A DNA stretch of 64,000 nucleotides from NCBI GenBank assembly GCA_036250195.1, contig JAVHZZ010000003.1, positions 343,151,875-343,215,874 of the forward strand, written 5' to 3'. The first letter of the stretch is position 1, and each line of letters starts with the position of its first letter. Origin of the DNA: Mixophyes australis. Lineage: Eukaryota; Chordata; Amphibia; Anura; Limnodynastidae. Both the position numbers and the translations under genes were made by a program. The notes under the pieces were generated by a model. It had not been told where the DNA came from and did not search any database. It saw only the letters and a list, made by a program, of their open reading frames with translations. Shown here in pieces: positions 11,932 through 23,365 of the stretch.

Positions 11932-12202
11932 CATACTTGCCAACATTTGAAATCTGTCCCCTGGGAGAGCCCAGAGGACAGGTCATGTGACAAGGGGTAG
12001 GAGGGGGCGTCACCATAGCCCCGAAATTCACGGAATTAAATGGCGGAGCTGGGGCTTAATGACATCATTAAGCCCCGTGCCGCTAATCAATGCTGTGAAT
12101 TCTGCCTTTTTATAGTGAATGCCGTCGGGATCCGTGAGGTCACCTACTCTTTCGGGAGTCCGGGAGGACTCCCCCGAAATTCCAGGAGAGTAGGCAAGTA
12201 TG
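11932..12202. mobile_element. Non-autonomous hAT-like element, CATACTTGCC family, copy 2
   Basis: The ends are CATACTTGCC and GGCAAGTATG, a perfect 10-bp inverted pair. The flanks are exact copies of GTCTAATA at 11924-11931 and 12203-12210. The right part carries 'gggagtccgggaggactccc', the subterminal block shared with copies 1 and 4. There is no coding capacity. Confidence 0.85.
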
Positions 12203-12210
12203 GTCTAATA

Positions 12211-12890
12211 GCTCCACCAGGTATAAAAACAATAGGGTCATAGCACGTACTAAATAAATAAGTTATGTGAATATAGTTGATATATGTTGCAGGTACAATT
12301 CAGTTTTATTTTCTTATTAAACATTGATATGTAGATTTAAGCAGATAAGAAATATCTTAATGGTTTACCTGCATTATATACAACTTAATTATCATATATT
12401 ACAACGATCCAGATGGTGTAGGAATTTCCGCTTTATTTTTATATTTACGGAATGACATCTTCCTTGTCACCTATTCTGTCCTGTTATCTCTGCCTGGCTA
12501 TAATGTGCTATGTGTGATAGTATGTTGTGCTGGGTGTATTGTACATTATAGTGAGGAATGCACAGGCAGCAGAGGGGAGATAGGAGCCTGTCAGTCCATC
12601 AAATGCTAATTAGGGAGATGCCAGCTGGGGAGTGTGCACACAGCTATAGTACTCAGTACTGGAACCTGGGAAAGTATAAGAGTAATATACCTGTTTAGTT
12701 ATCCCTCCATTTGTCCAACTCCTTTTATCTAAATATGGTGTATTAGCAATTTTTTAGAAGGGCAATATCCAGTCTCTCCGCATTTTTAACATGTATAGAC
12801 TTTGGGATAGCTGCTTATTTGTTGAGTCCAAAGGCTTCAATAATAATAGCGCCACCACCAGGTCACTTTCATGTAACACCTTGGCGAATA
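12211..12890. other. Unassigned DNA, no gene seen
   Basis: AT-rich sequence without recognised repeats or long frames. Confidence 0.5.
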
Positions 12891-13058
12891 TTTACTAAAC
12901 TTCAGGTTTGAAAAAGCGGAGATGTTGCCTATAGCAACCAATCAGATTCTAGCTGTCATTTTTTAGAATGCACTAAATAAATGATAGCTAGAATCTGATT
13001 GGTTGCTATAGGCAACATCTCTACTTTTTCAAACCCGCAGTTTAGTAAATCTAGCCCC
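12891..13058. mobile_element. Harbinger-type foldback MITE, copy 2
   Basis: The left end, 'ggcgaatatttactaaac', has lost the canonical first bases. The right end reads GTTTAGTAAATCTAGCCCC, followed by TTA. The interior is the same near-perfect palindrome as 10190-10364, with 'gttgcctatagcaaccaatc' mirrored in the second half. The left target duplication is not clear. Confidence 0.8.
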
Positions 13059-13061
13059 TTA

Positions 13062-13815
13062 TGTTTAACTTTTAATTTTCCTTTAAACTGTGACTCGGAC
13101 ATACGTGTAACATATCTAACATAACAGGCTATCTGCCATCTGACAGGGGTGTTCAGAGTTCAACATTTATTACTACATTGGCTAATACCTAATAAATGAT
13201 AGACAGTACCAGCAGCTGTGCTATTAAGTACTCTGTAATCAGAGATGCCTGAGTTTGCCATAGCCATCTAAATAACATAAGCCTGGAGCCCAAGGGGGTA
13301 GTGACTAACACGTATCCAGACAATTCATGATTGCTTTGCTAAAAAATAAGTACACAGAAAAAGAGAAAAGAAAACAGCAAACATAACCATCCTTATTGCT
13401 GCGTTTTTATGTGACATTATCTTTCCAGACATCATTTGATAATGGTTGCGGCAGGTGACGCATTATGTTTAGATGAACAGCACGTAGACCATTTTCTCCC
13501 TTCGTTTACAGACAGATCCCTTTATGTCTCTGTGTACAGAAATTGTCTTTGTAATTGGTGGCTGTCAGCTTTACTGCCATGTTGTAAACTGTCACCTTGT
13601 GTAGGGAAAAAAAGGAGTAAAATATAAAAGGAGGAAGGAAAAAGAGTTAGTAGTTCCAGTGACATCGTTTCATGCCACTTTGACGGGGCTAGCTGATTGA
13701 CTGAGACAGAATTGTTGCTGTTGTAGGGAAACGAGAAGTGAACCTGTCCCCAATCAGTAGAGATTAACCAAATTTTCAAAGCTGTTTTGCCAAATCTTTG
13801 CCTCATTCTGGATAA
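13062..13815. other. Unassigned DNA, no gene seen
   Basis: The 111-codon minus-strand frame at 13522-13857 has no motif and runs into the CATACTTGCC-family element. I regard it as chance. Confidence 0.45.
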
Positions 13816-13818
13816 ACA

Positions 13819-14485
13819 TATTTGCCTACTCTCCCAGAGTGTCCCGGAGACTCCCAAATTCCAGCTAGTTCTCCCGGACTACCAGGAGAGGAGGCCATCC
13901 ACCTCTCCTGGGAGAGCAGCTTAACGTCATCATCAAGAACTCAGTCTCACCCACTTCACTAGGAAGCCGGCAGGACTGGGGAATCGATTACACAATTAGC
14001 TGTGAATTGCAACATTTTGGACCAGCCCCCCCCCCCCCCCAGTGTGATGGTGCAATTGCAGTATTGCACAGTGAGTGGGGGGGTTGAAATTACACATCCC
14101 CCCTCACTTTCCACTAGATTGCTCCTCTGGACAGGGGCGGATCTAGAAAAATGCTGTAACCGGGGCGATTTAGGGGGGGGGGCAATTTAGGCTCCGCCCC
14201 TTTCTAACATCTTAGGCTGCCGACGGCTGCACACTATGTGCAGGTCCGTCCAGCCGTGACAGGCAGGGACAGTGTGCTGCCCGGCTGCTCTGATTGTGTT
14301 TTAAACACAGTCAGAGCAGCCGGGCAGCACACTGTCCCTGCCTGTCACGGCTGGACGGACCTGCACATACTGTGCAGCCGTCAGCAGCAAGTGTCTGCTA
14401 GGGGGGGCGATTGCCTCCCCCTGGATCCGCCACTGCCTCTGGATACCACTGGGGGAGAGGTGAAAAGTTGGCAAGTGTGTGCATG
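13819..14485. mobile_element. CATACTTGCC-family element interrupted by another hAT-like element
   Basis: The left end reads CATATTTGCCTACTCTCCC and the probable right end GGCAAGTGTG is at about 14471-14480. The subterminal word 'gtcccggagactcccaaatt' matches the family. The interior holds a run of 15 C at about 14027 and is interrupted by the element at 14132-14435. No target duplication could be matched, so the right boundary is an estimate. Confidence 0.55.
14132..14435. mobile_element. Palindromic hAT-like element with perfect 8-bp duplication
   Basis: The ends are CAGGGGCGGATCTAG and GGATCCGCCACTG. The flanks are exact copies of CCTCTGGA at 14124-14131 and 14436-14443. The core, about 14218-14392, is a near-perfect inverted repeat with arms of roughly 80 bp meeting around TTTTAAA. 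As a result the plus- and minus-strand frames crossing it (14238-14495 and 14301-14504) encode nearly the same peptide, which is an artefact of the palindrome. A related half element is at 59200-59375. Confidence 0.9.
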
Positions 14486-15981
14486 TGGCTGCTAAATTTT
14501 GCACACTTTTCCCGCCAAATATGGCCTCAAAAGTTCCTAGTCCTACACTAACCCCATCACACTATGAACTAGCCAACTGAGCAAGGCATTAACGTCACTA
14601 GTCCATAGGCAAGTGACAGACTGTACATTGGCTTAGCTTCACTGTACATAGTCCATTGTAATGCCACAATTTTTATTTTTTTTGGTTTTTTTACATGATT
14701 AAAATTACAATGCTGTGACTAAGAATCTGTTGACACAACAGAAATACTGTGCGTAAGGATATCTATACTATCTGAAAATACAATATTCTCACTTAAACTG
14801 TCAACTGTCCAAACTGTGAGCCAGTAGCTCTGTTCTGAAGCTACGTGTGAGCCTTAGTGTATTTTTGGCTTAGGTTATGTTTCATTTGCTTTTTGTTTTC
14901 TGTAAGAAAAGAAGAACAGTTAATAACCATTATACAGTATTATATTAAGGCAACCCCTGCCTGGATTTAGTGGTTTTTAAATGTCGGAGAATTTATGTAC
15001 AGATGGAGCAAGTTTGGCACATATGGTTTTGATTTGGCACCACCGTGGAGTATGCACCCAATATCACCATATGCCACACTCCATCTGTATTGGTAACCGC
15101 ACAGCTCCTTAGTGTAACAAGGAAACAGTGACAGGTGCTGTAAGGTCTATTGTTACATACAGCGAGACCTTCTGATGTCCAATGAGTAATGCTGCCACTG
15201 AACTACTTAATTGCAAGGTTCTGTGCGCATACCTATGTGTTGCTTTGCTTGACAAGCAATAATTCTTGTACGCTGTAGTGCCAGGGGAGAATAGAGTTGT
15301 TTGGTGCTGTTAGTTTTTTTTTTTTTTCCTTTTCTCTCAGTGGAACAATTCTATAGAGCGTTCCTTGTGCTATTTTCCAGTCCTCTAATTGCTTTTCTCT
15401 GGAAGGAACACCTGATATACAGGCCAAGGCTTAAATAAGATGGCTCAGAATCTAATATTTTCTGGAAATCACAAAAGTGATCATTAAAACGTGCATTATG
15501 CCCGCATTTCTTCATATATATTGTTTGTATTGAAGACCAAATTGTAGCTATTAAGTTTTTTAATTGATATTTAATGATATTGCTTTTTTTTACGGTCATG
15601 TCCATGTTATTATCCAGTTATATAATGCATGTGATTGCGTTTACTTCATTGTTTCACGAGAAGGCAAGCAGACACATTCGTCAAGGTTAGGATAATAACT
15701 GCTGGCTTTATCACACTTAAATCACTGAGTCGCACAGCTTTCAATTGCTGTACTTGGAACAGGTTATAATGGGAATAAAATATGTTACAGGTGTATTAAA
15801 TGAAAAATGCACTTTAAGCTCACTAATATACTGCAGTATATGGGCTGATGTAATACGTATGAACATTACATAACCTTTTGTGATGGGATGAAGCAAGCTG
15901 TTGTGTATTGAGGGAAATGCTGATTGAGAAATACAAAGAAAAGGGAAAAATGTTTGACAATTATTCCGTGTGAGATAAGAA
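14486..15981. other. Unassigned DNA, no gene seen
   Basis: Short frames only. None of those at 15233-15427, 15351-15605 or 15741-16058 shows a motif, and the last runs into a transposon. Confidence 0.45.
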
Positions 15982-16179
15982 CATAGTTGCCAAGTTTGAG
16001 ATTTTTGAGGGGGCGGCAAATCACATAATGCGTCATCGCACCATAGGGGTGGGGCCAAAATTAATCAATTCACTGTGAACTGTGTCATAGAGGCTCCCAT
16101 CCCGCGCTCTTCACTAGGATATGGGTGGTATCCGAAATTCAGGAGTCTCCCAGACATTCAGGGTGAGTAGGCAAATATG
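15982..16179. mobile_element. Non-autonomous hAT-like element, CATACTTGCC family, copy 3
   Basis: The ends are CATAGTTGCC and GGCAAATATG. The flanks are GATAAGAA (15974-15981) and GTTAAGAA (16180-16187), a 7/8 match. The word 'caggagtctcccagacattc' is the subterminal block of the family. It is shorter than the other copies (about 200 bp). Confidence 0.75.
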
Positions 16180-16187
16180 GTTAAGAA

Positions 16188-17604
16188 TATTTTCCCTCTG
16201 ATAACACAATCAGCTCGGTAGTTATGTTTCAGTGTATTTACAAATTACTGGACAGGTCTTTATTCAATGCTCTATGGCATGGAAATCCTAATCAGGGCAC
16301 ATTTTGTAACTGGTGGTGACTCATGAAGCGACATTCATGCCTCTGAGCGCTTATCACACACGCGGTGGTGGCAGCCATTTTGTGTCCTGAACTTATCACC
16401 TACACACATTGCAGGCAGTCATTTTGTGACTGAACTTGTATTCTTTAGAACATAGCCTATCAGGTCACAAGTAACCAGTGAACATTACTAAGGAATAAAA
16501 GTATTTCTCATGAATATTGGCTTAACCCACAAAATGGCCGCCTCCTCTGTGTGCAGGCAGCAGGTACACTTTTTGGAGGAAAAACAACTCCCATGTGCTC
16601 AAGCTTCTCAGGATAATCACCTGTGAGATAATAACTAATTGTAACCTGTACAAGTGCCAGCACTTAAAGGCAAGTATAAATACTTTTTTTCTCTATTTTG
16701 TGTAAAATAAATATTCTGGTTATACAATTAATAATAATATGTGTAGCCTTGACATGCTCTTCCTTTATATCTATCTCTCCTCCTTTACAGTTGGATTGTA
16801 CTTACAATCGGCAGGTTCAGTGTTGACATACTGTAGGTAAAAGGTCTAGCTGACCAAATGCCCTCTCTCTCTAAAGACATTTGACATCTGCTTATGTGAC
16901 ATATGGATAGGTGACATCTACAGGCTGCAAATGTAACTACATTCTAGGAGATAAATCATTTAATGATTGTGCATAACCTCTCAAGAGGAAGTATCATATA
17001 TAAATAAACTGTAGAATTTACAGATATCATTTTACAAAGTGTTTGTTTGACAGTGAGAATTTTGGCTGTTGTGTAGGGTGGTGCATTAACAAACATGAAT
17101 CAAAAGACACTGCAATTCATTGAGGAGCCAAAGTTGATTACTAAAACCGTTACAAGCTTTCAAAGCAGTATAGGTTACAAAATCAATTTCTATCTTGTAA
17201 ATCAAAATAGATGCAGGAAAGAACTGATTTAAGCTGAGAAATTTCTAAAAGGACCAAAGTTATTGATCCTGGAATAATAAAAATAGCATACACAGGAATT
17301 GTTAAACTAAAGTAGAATACATTTGTACTTAATATTTTTTTCATACTGGAATTAAATTCTACTTATTTGATGAACAGAAAATAAATACATATAATTGATA
17401 AAATCATTGCATTTCTCATTACTTTTGTATGGATAAACAATTGCATTTGCTTAACCAATCCCCATAGAATAACTATTTCTCATTCAGTCCATGAGAAACT
17501 ACCTATAAACAATTCTAGAAATTTGTTCCAGAAAGACTTTCTTATAATCAACAACAACTTAAAACATGTGTTTTTCTGATTGGAGATATGGTGCCCATGA
17601 ACTG

Positions 17605-17606
<2 letters not shown>
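16188..17606. other. Unassigned DNA with an imperfect direct repeat
   Basis: Between about 16363 and 16440 the words 'ggcagccattttgtgtcctg' and 'ggcagtcattttgtgactga' form two imperfect copies of a unit of roughly 55 bp. Related 'cacaaaatggccgcctcc' on the other strand follows at 16528. This may be a degenerate transposon. The rest is featureless. Confidence 0.4.

Positions 17607-17652
<46 letters not shown>
17607..17652. repeat. (AT)n microsatellite
   Basis: About 23 AT units directly abutting the left end of the TAGAGATG element. Confidence 0.95.
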
Positions 17653-17656
<4 letters not shown>

Positions 17657-17917
17657 GATGCTCGGGCTCGAACTTAGGGGATCCGAGTAGGCTCGTGAGC
17701 CAGCTCGATACTTTTGCACGTCCTCAGATCTGAATCGAGGCAAAACATCATTGTTGCGTTGTTGGATCTCGCAGGTTTTGGATTCCATAAGTACCTCCCT
17801 CCCCAGGAGATCCAGCGCCCATTGCTCACATATAAACAGGGTTAGCAGTGTTATTGTCACTCTCCATTCTCCAGTGACATTGCTCAGTGCCATTGCTCAC
17901 ACAGAGACAGAAGGTAT

Positions 17918-18375
17918 CAGGGCCATCTCTTCCATTGGGCACAATGGGCAGGTGCCCGGGGGCCCTGCGGGCAAGGGGGCCCGTCCGAGGCAGCGCTGCA
18001 TGCAGGTTTTGCCCAGTTTCTGTGTACGGATGGCTGGGGGGCATCGCGTGCCTGTGTAAGGCCCTTAATAATGAAAAAAAAAATCCTGAAAAAAAAAAAA
18101 AAGTAAATACCTTGCGGTCACGTCAGCTGGCAATCCGGTCCCTCCCTAATCTCCCCCTCTTTGCGGTGAATGTCGAGCATGACGTCATCACGCCCGACAT
18201 CCATTGCGGAGCGCAGCACGACGGAGGTGTCCCCAGCGCGAGAAGAATTATAATCAGCAGGCAGCAGCAGTGAATCGGAGAAAAGAAAAGAGGATCGCAA
18301 CGGAGAACAAGCCGATTCAAAGGTAAGTTAAGGGGCGATTTAAAAAAAAAAGTGATATATATATATATAAATATA

Positions 18376-18409
<34 letters not shown>

Positions 18410-18990
18410 CAAGTTAACCCGTGCATGATACTCATGCATTCTAGTCAAATCAAGCTACTTAAGGTGTTAAAAAGGTTCTTGTCATGCATTTGGGCCATAG
18501 CCCAGGCCTCCTAGGGGGAAGAGCGTTACTTCCCGAAGCAACCCTTTTTTAACGTGGTTTTGTCCACATGTCACCACCTCATCATTTTTCTCCATCACCT
18601 CTTCCTTCATATTTATCGCCACATCTATCCAGATGTCTATCCAGACACAGGGATCTCTCTCAGCGGTCCTGAGTATCACACTCCTCTCGCTCTGTCACCC
18701 CCGGCAACCACCAACCACTCCCCACTGTCACCCCTGCAACCACCAACCACTCCCAACTGTCACTTCTCCTTCAAGAAATATGTATATATTTTTTTTTTAA
18801 ATCTTTATAAACACTTTTAACAATTAGCAAATTAAATTAACAAATTAAAAACATCTTAGTATACCAAATTTCAGCTCTTTCTGAGTTTTTTTCCCACACA
18901 CACTAAGAATTTAGTAGGTCAGTGTATAACTCTGCAGCTTGGTTTTTTTTTTTCTACACACACACAGACTAACACACGCCACTAGGCTTT

Positions 18991-19038
<48 letters not shown>

Positions 19039-19117
19039 AAATCACTTATTTTATACACACACACACATATATAATCACCTTTTGGTGTTTTTTTTTGTTT
19101 TTTTTAACATATATATA

Positions 19118-19187
<70 letters not shown>

Positions 19188-19253
19188 TATGTGTGTAGGG
19201 GCCCCGATGCAGTGCTTTGCTCGGGGGCCAGTAGTGTTGTTAAGGTGGCCCTG
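17918..19253. mobile_element. 1.34-kb non-autonomous hAT-like element
   Basis: The element starts CAGGGCCATCTC and ends AAGGTGGCCCTG. It is flanked by GAAGGTAT (17910-17917) and GAAGGGAT (19254-19261), a 7/8 match to an 8-bp duplication. The subterminal parts are GC-rich ('ggtgcccgggggccctgcgg' left; 'ggggccccgatgc' right). The middle is low-complexity: (AT)n at 18354-18411, 18991-19038 and 19109-19191, and A- and T-runs. It also contains an unidentified repeat at 18415-18780. The frames at 17887-18273 and 18939-19295 are not transposase-like. Confidence 0.7.
18415..18780. repeat. Unidentified internal repeat with a Helitron-like end
   Basis: At 18422-18438 there is a perfect hairpin, TGCATGA-TAC-TCATGCA, followed by TT, CTAG (18441-18444) and then T. 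A short hairpin a few bases before CTRR and a following T is what a Helitron 3' end looks like, but no matching TC start was found. Downstream, 'caaccaccaaccactcc' occurs twice (about 18706 and 18741). The identity of this block is unknown. Confidence 0.3.
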
Positions 19254-19339
19254 GAAGGGATAGTAGTGTTCTTGTCAAAGATTAAGTGGAAATGACTGGA
19301 AATTAATGTTATTGAGGTTAATTATAGTGTAGGAACAAA

Positions 19340-19417
<78 letters not shown>
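19340..19417. repeat. (TG)n-(TA)n compound microsatellite
   Basis: A (AT) start, then about 14 TG units, then about 19 TA units. Confidence 0.95.
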
Positions 19418-19419
<2 letters not shown>

Positions 19420-19831
19420 TGTATGCAGATACGGTGACATCTCTACGCATTAACATGTATTCATAGGTGGATAATATCTTTGATAACTGTATAATGAGAA
19501 ATGGCTACATAAATAGGAAAGCAAATTTATATATGGCTGGAACTGATCAGTGTTGCTTTTGTTTCCTTTACATGGGAATATATCTTCAAGGGCAGCTGTG
19601 ATCTTAAGCCAGGTTACCGAAGATTTTATTTTTTAGAGCTTTGGGAAATTAAAAGTGACTGCAATAATGTTCAATTTACTCCTTAACTGTCAAGGTCAGA
19701 TCTAATTTTCAAATCAATACTTGCACTGATACATACAGTACATGGTAGGTTGATCGTTCTAGCACTCGTTAATGCTGAATTGTCTCCCTTGCATGACAAA
19801 GCAAAAGAACAGATCCGAGCAGTTAATGAAT

Positions 19832-19835
19832 TATA

Positions 19836-19886
<51 letters not shown>

Positions 19887-19927
19887 GTATATATATATTT
19901 ATATATATATATATATTTTGATTTATT

Positions 19928-19975
<48 letters not shown>
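19832..19975. repeat. (AT)n array with TTTATG interruptions
   Basis: About 140 bp of AT units with interruptions such as 'atttatgtat' and 'attttgatttatttatg'. It supplies the spurious 93-codon Tyr/Ile frame at 19750-20031. Confidence 0.95.
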
Positions 19976-19977
<2 letters not shown>

Positions 19978-20989
19978 GTGCACTTAAATTTGAGTTCTTT
20001 AACTGCATATTTTTTTTTTTTCTATCTGTAAAATGAATATACTGTGCTCAGTATATATGTAAACAGTACTATTTGTATTTTTTTTTCAGTAGATTACTTA
20101 TTTCGCCAACTTTGTTGTTATTCTTTCCTGGTTTGGTGCTATCACCCTGACCTTGTTGCAACATTAAACCTTCAATACAAATCAGACAAATATAGAACAA
20201 TGTGCCCAATTTAGTTTCATAAGCTTAGACCATCTTTCCGACTCTTTTTAATATGTGGATGGTATCTGGTGTATTGTATAATTAAATGAGGTCCAATGAC
20301 ATTTTTTAGTGGTAGTTTTGCATATTATGTAGAGAGTGATTTATTTTAGCAACTAATTACATGAGAGTCAAATGAAGGTCACATAGCAGGAATGGAGTGT
20401 TGTCTTTAATAAATTCTCCACTTGCAGTACTTAGGCCTTGATGCAAATAGTATTGAATAAAATTGCTTATTAAAAGAATATAATTCTTCTGTTTATTTAT
20501 AAGATCAAAAGTGAAGATTTTGTTTAAACATACCCTTTACTAGTATATTAAGGATTATCAAAATACACTTGACTAGTGTACATAAATTATTAATGGGGCC
20601 AATATTAATAATGTAGTCAAATATTCTTTAATAATGAATTAAACTCAGATTAACCCATGTGCCCTGTAGGAGTTTAATAATTTTGCTAAGCATTGGTGAA
20701 TATAGTCTTGCTGGATTTATCTGATCCACAAAATGATTTTCTGTTGCTTGAGAAGTTGATTATGGTGTATTCAGTGTATAGCATCTAAATCACAGAGGCA
20801 AGGGATATTGTAACCCTTAGTTAATGCTATTTCTATTGCTAGTCAGCCTCTTGCTCTAACATTAATAACTAGCACATGGCACATAAGGTAATATTAAGGG
20901 CAAATCATTTTTTTTTTATAGTGTGCATGTTCTAGCACATATCAAAACCATCTTCATACCAATCTTCCAGTTCATGCCAGGGGTACATT
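19976..20989. other. Unassigned AT-rich DNA, no gene seen
   Basis: No tandem array, transposon end or coding motif was recognised. Confidence 0.5.
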
Positions 20990-21556
20990 TATTATCATCA
21001 TCATCATCAACATTTATTTATATAGCGCCAGCAAATTCCGTAGCGCTTTACAATTGGGAACCAACATTAATAAGACAATACTGGGTAATACATACAGACA
21101 GAGAGGTAAGAGAACCCTGCTTGCAAGCTTACAATCTATAGGACAATGGGAGTTAGAAACACAAGGGCATTTGCTACATCATATTGCACACTGGACCAGC
21201 TAGAATGCAAAAAGGTAAAAGTATTCAGTGGGCTGTGTGTGTGGCAATGTTGGTCAGAGGGTTGTTGTCTTGTGTTAGCTGTGTAGAGGGTGGTAATATG
21301 GTAACCTAAGGAGATTAAGATGGTGGTTGAGAAATATCATAAGCTTGTCTGAAGAGGTGGGTTTTCAGAGAACTTTTGGAGACTACAGGAAAGTCTTACT
21401 GTGCGAGGGAGGGAATTCCACAAAGTGGGAGCAGCCCGGAAAAAGTCCTGTAACCGAGAATGGGAGGATGTAATGAGAGTAGAAGAGAGACACAGATCTA
21501 GTGCAGAACGGAGGTGTCGAGTTGGGAGAAATTTTGAGACAAGTGAGGAAATGTAT
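20990..21556 (-). mobile_element. L2-clade LINE, 5'-truncated copy A
   Basis: Read on the minus strand, this is the C-terminal end of a LINE ORF2 plus the 3' UTR. The 80-codon frame at 21337-21579 contains TYISSLVSKFLPTRHLRSA and FFRAAPTLWNSLPRTVRL, the conserved end of L2/CR1 ORF2. The 3' end is the ATAAATAAATG...GAT repeat tail, seen on the plus strand as ATC repeats at 20995-21009 and 'atttatttatatagcgcc'. Homology with copy B stops near 21556, so this is a severely 5'-truncated insertion, as usual for LINEs. About 560 bp. Confidence 0.85.
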
Positions 21557-21701
21557 GTCAATATATGCTGCTTACACATGTATGATATAACTGCTCTTCA
21601 CAGAACACCTACATAAGGTTGATTTACATTCGTTATCATCATCATCTTTATTATTATCAGTGTTTATTTCCAAGACGTCAAAGATTCCATAGCTCCGGAC
21701 A
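21557..21701. other. Spacer between LINE copies, with an old tail-like tract
   Basis: ATC-rich tracts at about 21637 and 21704 flank 'gattccatagctccggacaa', a word similar to that at 6880-6910. It may be the 3' tail of an older LINE. Confidence 0.4.
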
Positions 21702-22028
21702 ATCATCATCATCGTCATCATTTATTTATATAGCGCCAACATATTCCGTAGTGCTTTACAATTGGGGACAAACATAATAAACTAATAAACGAACTAGGTA
21801 AAACAGATAAAGAGGTGAGAAGGCCCTGCTCGCAAGCTTACAATCTATGGGACAATGGGAGATTGACACATGAGGTTAAGTATACATTTTGCATCTTGGC
21901 CCAGCCAGACTGCAAAGATAAAAGTGACTCATAAGCTAAATGATCCTGTCACACAACAATGTTGGTCAGGGTGTAGTTGTCTTGTGTGAAATTGTGTTAC
22001 AGGCGGTAACAGGCTAAAGGTAGTGAGG

Positions 22029-22430
22029 TTAAGAGGGTAGTTGAGGAATATTATAAGCTTGTCTGAATAGGTAGATTTTCAGAGAACGCTTGAAAGTTTG
22101 TAGACCAGAGGAGAGTCTTATTGTGCGAGGGAGAGAGTTCCATAGAATGGGTGCAGCCCGAAAAAAGTCCTGTAACCGGGAATGGGAGGATGTAATGAGG
22201 GTGGATGAGAGACGCAGATCTTTTGCAGAACGGAGTTGCCGAGTTGGGAGATATATTGAGACAAGAGAGGAGATGTATGTTGGTGCAGCTTTGTTGATGG
22301 CCTTGTAGGTTAGTAAAAGTATTTTATATTGGATTTGGTAGAAGACAGGCAGCCAGTGTAGAGACATACAGAGTGATTCAACAGAGGAACAGCGATTTGC
22401 AAGGAAAATCAGTCTTGCCGCAGCATGCAA
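22029..22430 (-). pseudogene. LINE ORF2, conserved C-terminal block
   Basis: The 133-codon frame contains LHWLPVFYQIQYKILLLTYK, then PTYISSLVSIYLPTRQLRSA and FFRAAPILWNSLPRTIRL, ending FKRSLKIYLFRQAY. This is the characteristic end of L2/CR1/Rex-type ORF2 and matches copy A at 21337-21579. It is out of frame with the RT part because of shifts around 22440-22665. Confidence 0.85.
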
Positions 22431-22650
22431 AATAGATTGTAGGTGTTTGAGTCTGTTTTTGGGAAGACCAGTAAGGAGGGAATTGCAATATAGTCAATGC
22501 GGGAGAGGATAAGTGCATGAATTAAGGTTTTAGCAGTGTCTTGCGTGAGATATGTGCAGATTCTGGAAATGTTCTTTAGATGTATGTAACATGATTTAGA
22601 TATAGAATCAATGTGGGGAACAAAGGATAAGTGTGAATCAAGGATTACAC

Positions 22651-23365
22651 CTAGCGAGCTTGTGGGATGGGATTTTTGGTCATGTTATCAACAGAGATAG
22701 AAATGTCAGGTATGCTCTTGTTGGTGGGTGGGAATATTATTAACTCTGTTTTAGAAAGATTAAGTTTGAGTTGGCGAGAGGACATCCAAGATGATATGGC
22801 AGAAAGACAGTCAGTTACAAGGGACAACACAGATGTCGAGAGATCAGGAGAGGATAGATAGATTTGGGTATCATCCACATAGAGATGATACTGAAAGCCA
22901 AAGGAACTTATTAGATTTCCAAGGGAAGCGGTATAGATAGAGAACAGCAGAGGACCTAGCACTGAGCCTCGTGGTACTCCAACTGATAGAGGAAGCAGAG
23001 CAGAGGTGGCTCCAGAGAAATTAAAAGTGAAAGAGCAATTAGATAGGTAGGATGAGAACCAGGATAGAACAGTGTCTTGAAGACCTAGGGATTGCAGCGT
23101 TTGTATGAGAAGAGAGTGGTCAACGGTGTGAAATGCAGCCGGGAAATCCAGGGGAATTAGGAGAGATTAATGGCGTTCAGTTTTAGCAATGATCAGATCA
23201 TTGACAACCTTGGTCAGCGCAGTCTCTGTGGAGTGTTGAGAACGAAAGCCAGACTGAAGAGGATCCAACAGGTTGTTTGCGGAAAGAAAGCGTGTGAGGC
23301 GAGGGTAGGCAAGTCCTTTTAGAAGCTTGGAGGGGCAAGGGAGCTGAGAGATGGGACGGTAATTT
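22651..23365 (-). pseudogene. LINE ORF2, reverse transcriptase part (degenerate)
   Basis: After a frameshift near 23365 the frame continues with [27 protein letters not shown] (about 23117-23155), [14 protein letters not shown] and [10 protein letters not shown] (YVDD at 22870-22881). These are RT motifs 2, A, B and C of L2/CR1-type elements. The YVDD active-site pair is intact. In motif A the Asp that usually follows Phe (AAFDTVDH in relatives) is His, and a TAA at 23167-23169 interrupts the frame. It cannot make active enzyme. Confidence 0.85.

Larger units (their letters stand above)
17653..19443. mobile_element. Possible DNA element with TAGAGATG termini, host of a nested hAT
   Basis: The left end reads TTAGAGATGCTCGGGCTCG and the right end CGGTGACATCTCTA. 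They share an 8-bp inverted match, TAGAGATG/CATCTCTA, with a possible TA duplication as in Tc1/mariner elements. Most of the interval is the nested element 17918-19253 and (AT)n tracts. The remaining host sequence is about 450 bp. The ends are short, so the pairing is tentative. Confidence 0.45.

Noticed and set aside
14238..14504. Two frames on opposite strands giving nearly the same protein
   Set aside because: An artefact of the long palindrome in the hAT-like element.
17480..17893. 137-codon minus-strand frame
   Set aside because: It runs through an (AT)n array (a Tyr-Ile repeat) and the end of a DNA transposon; not coding.
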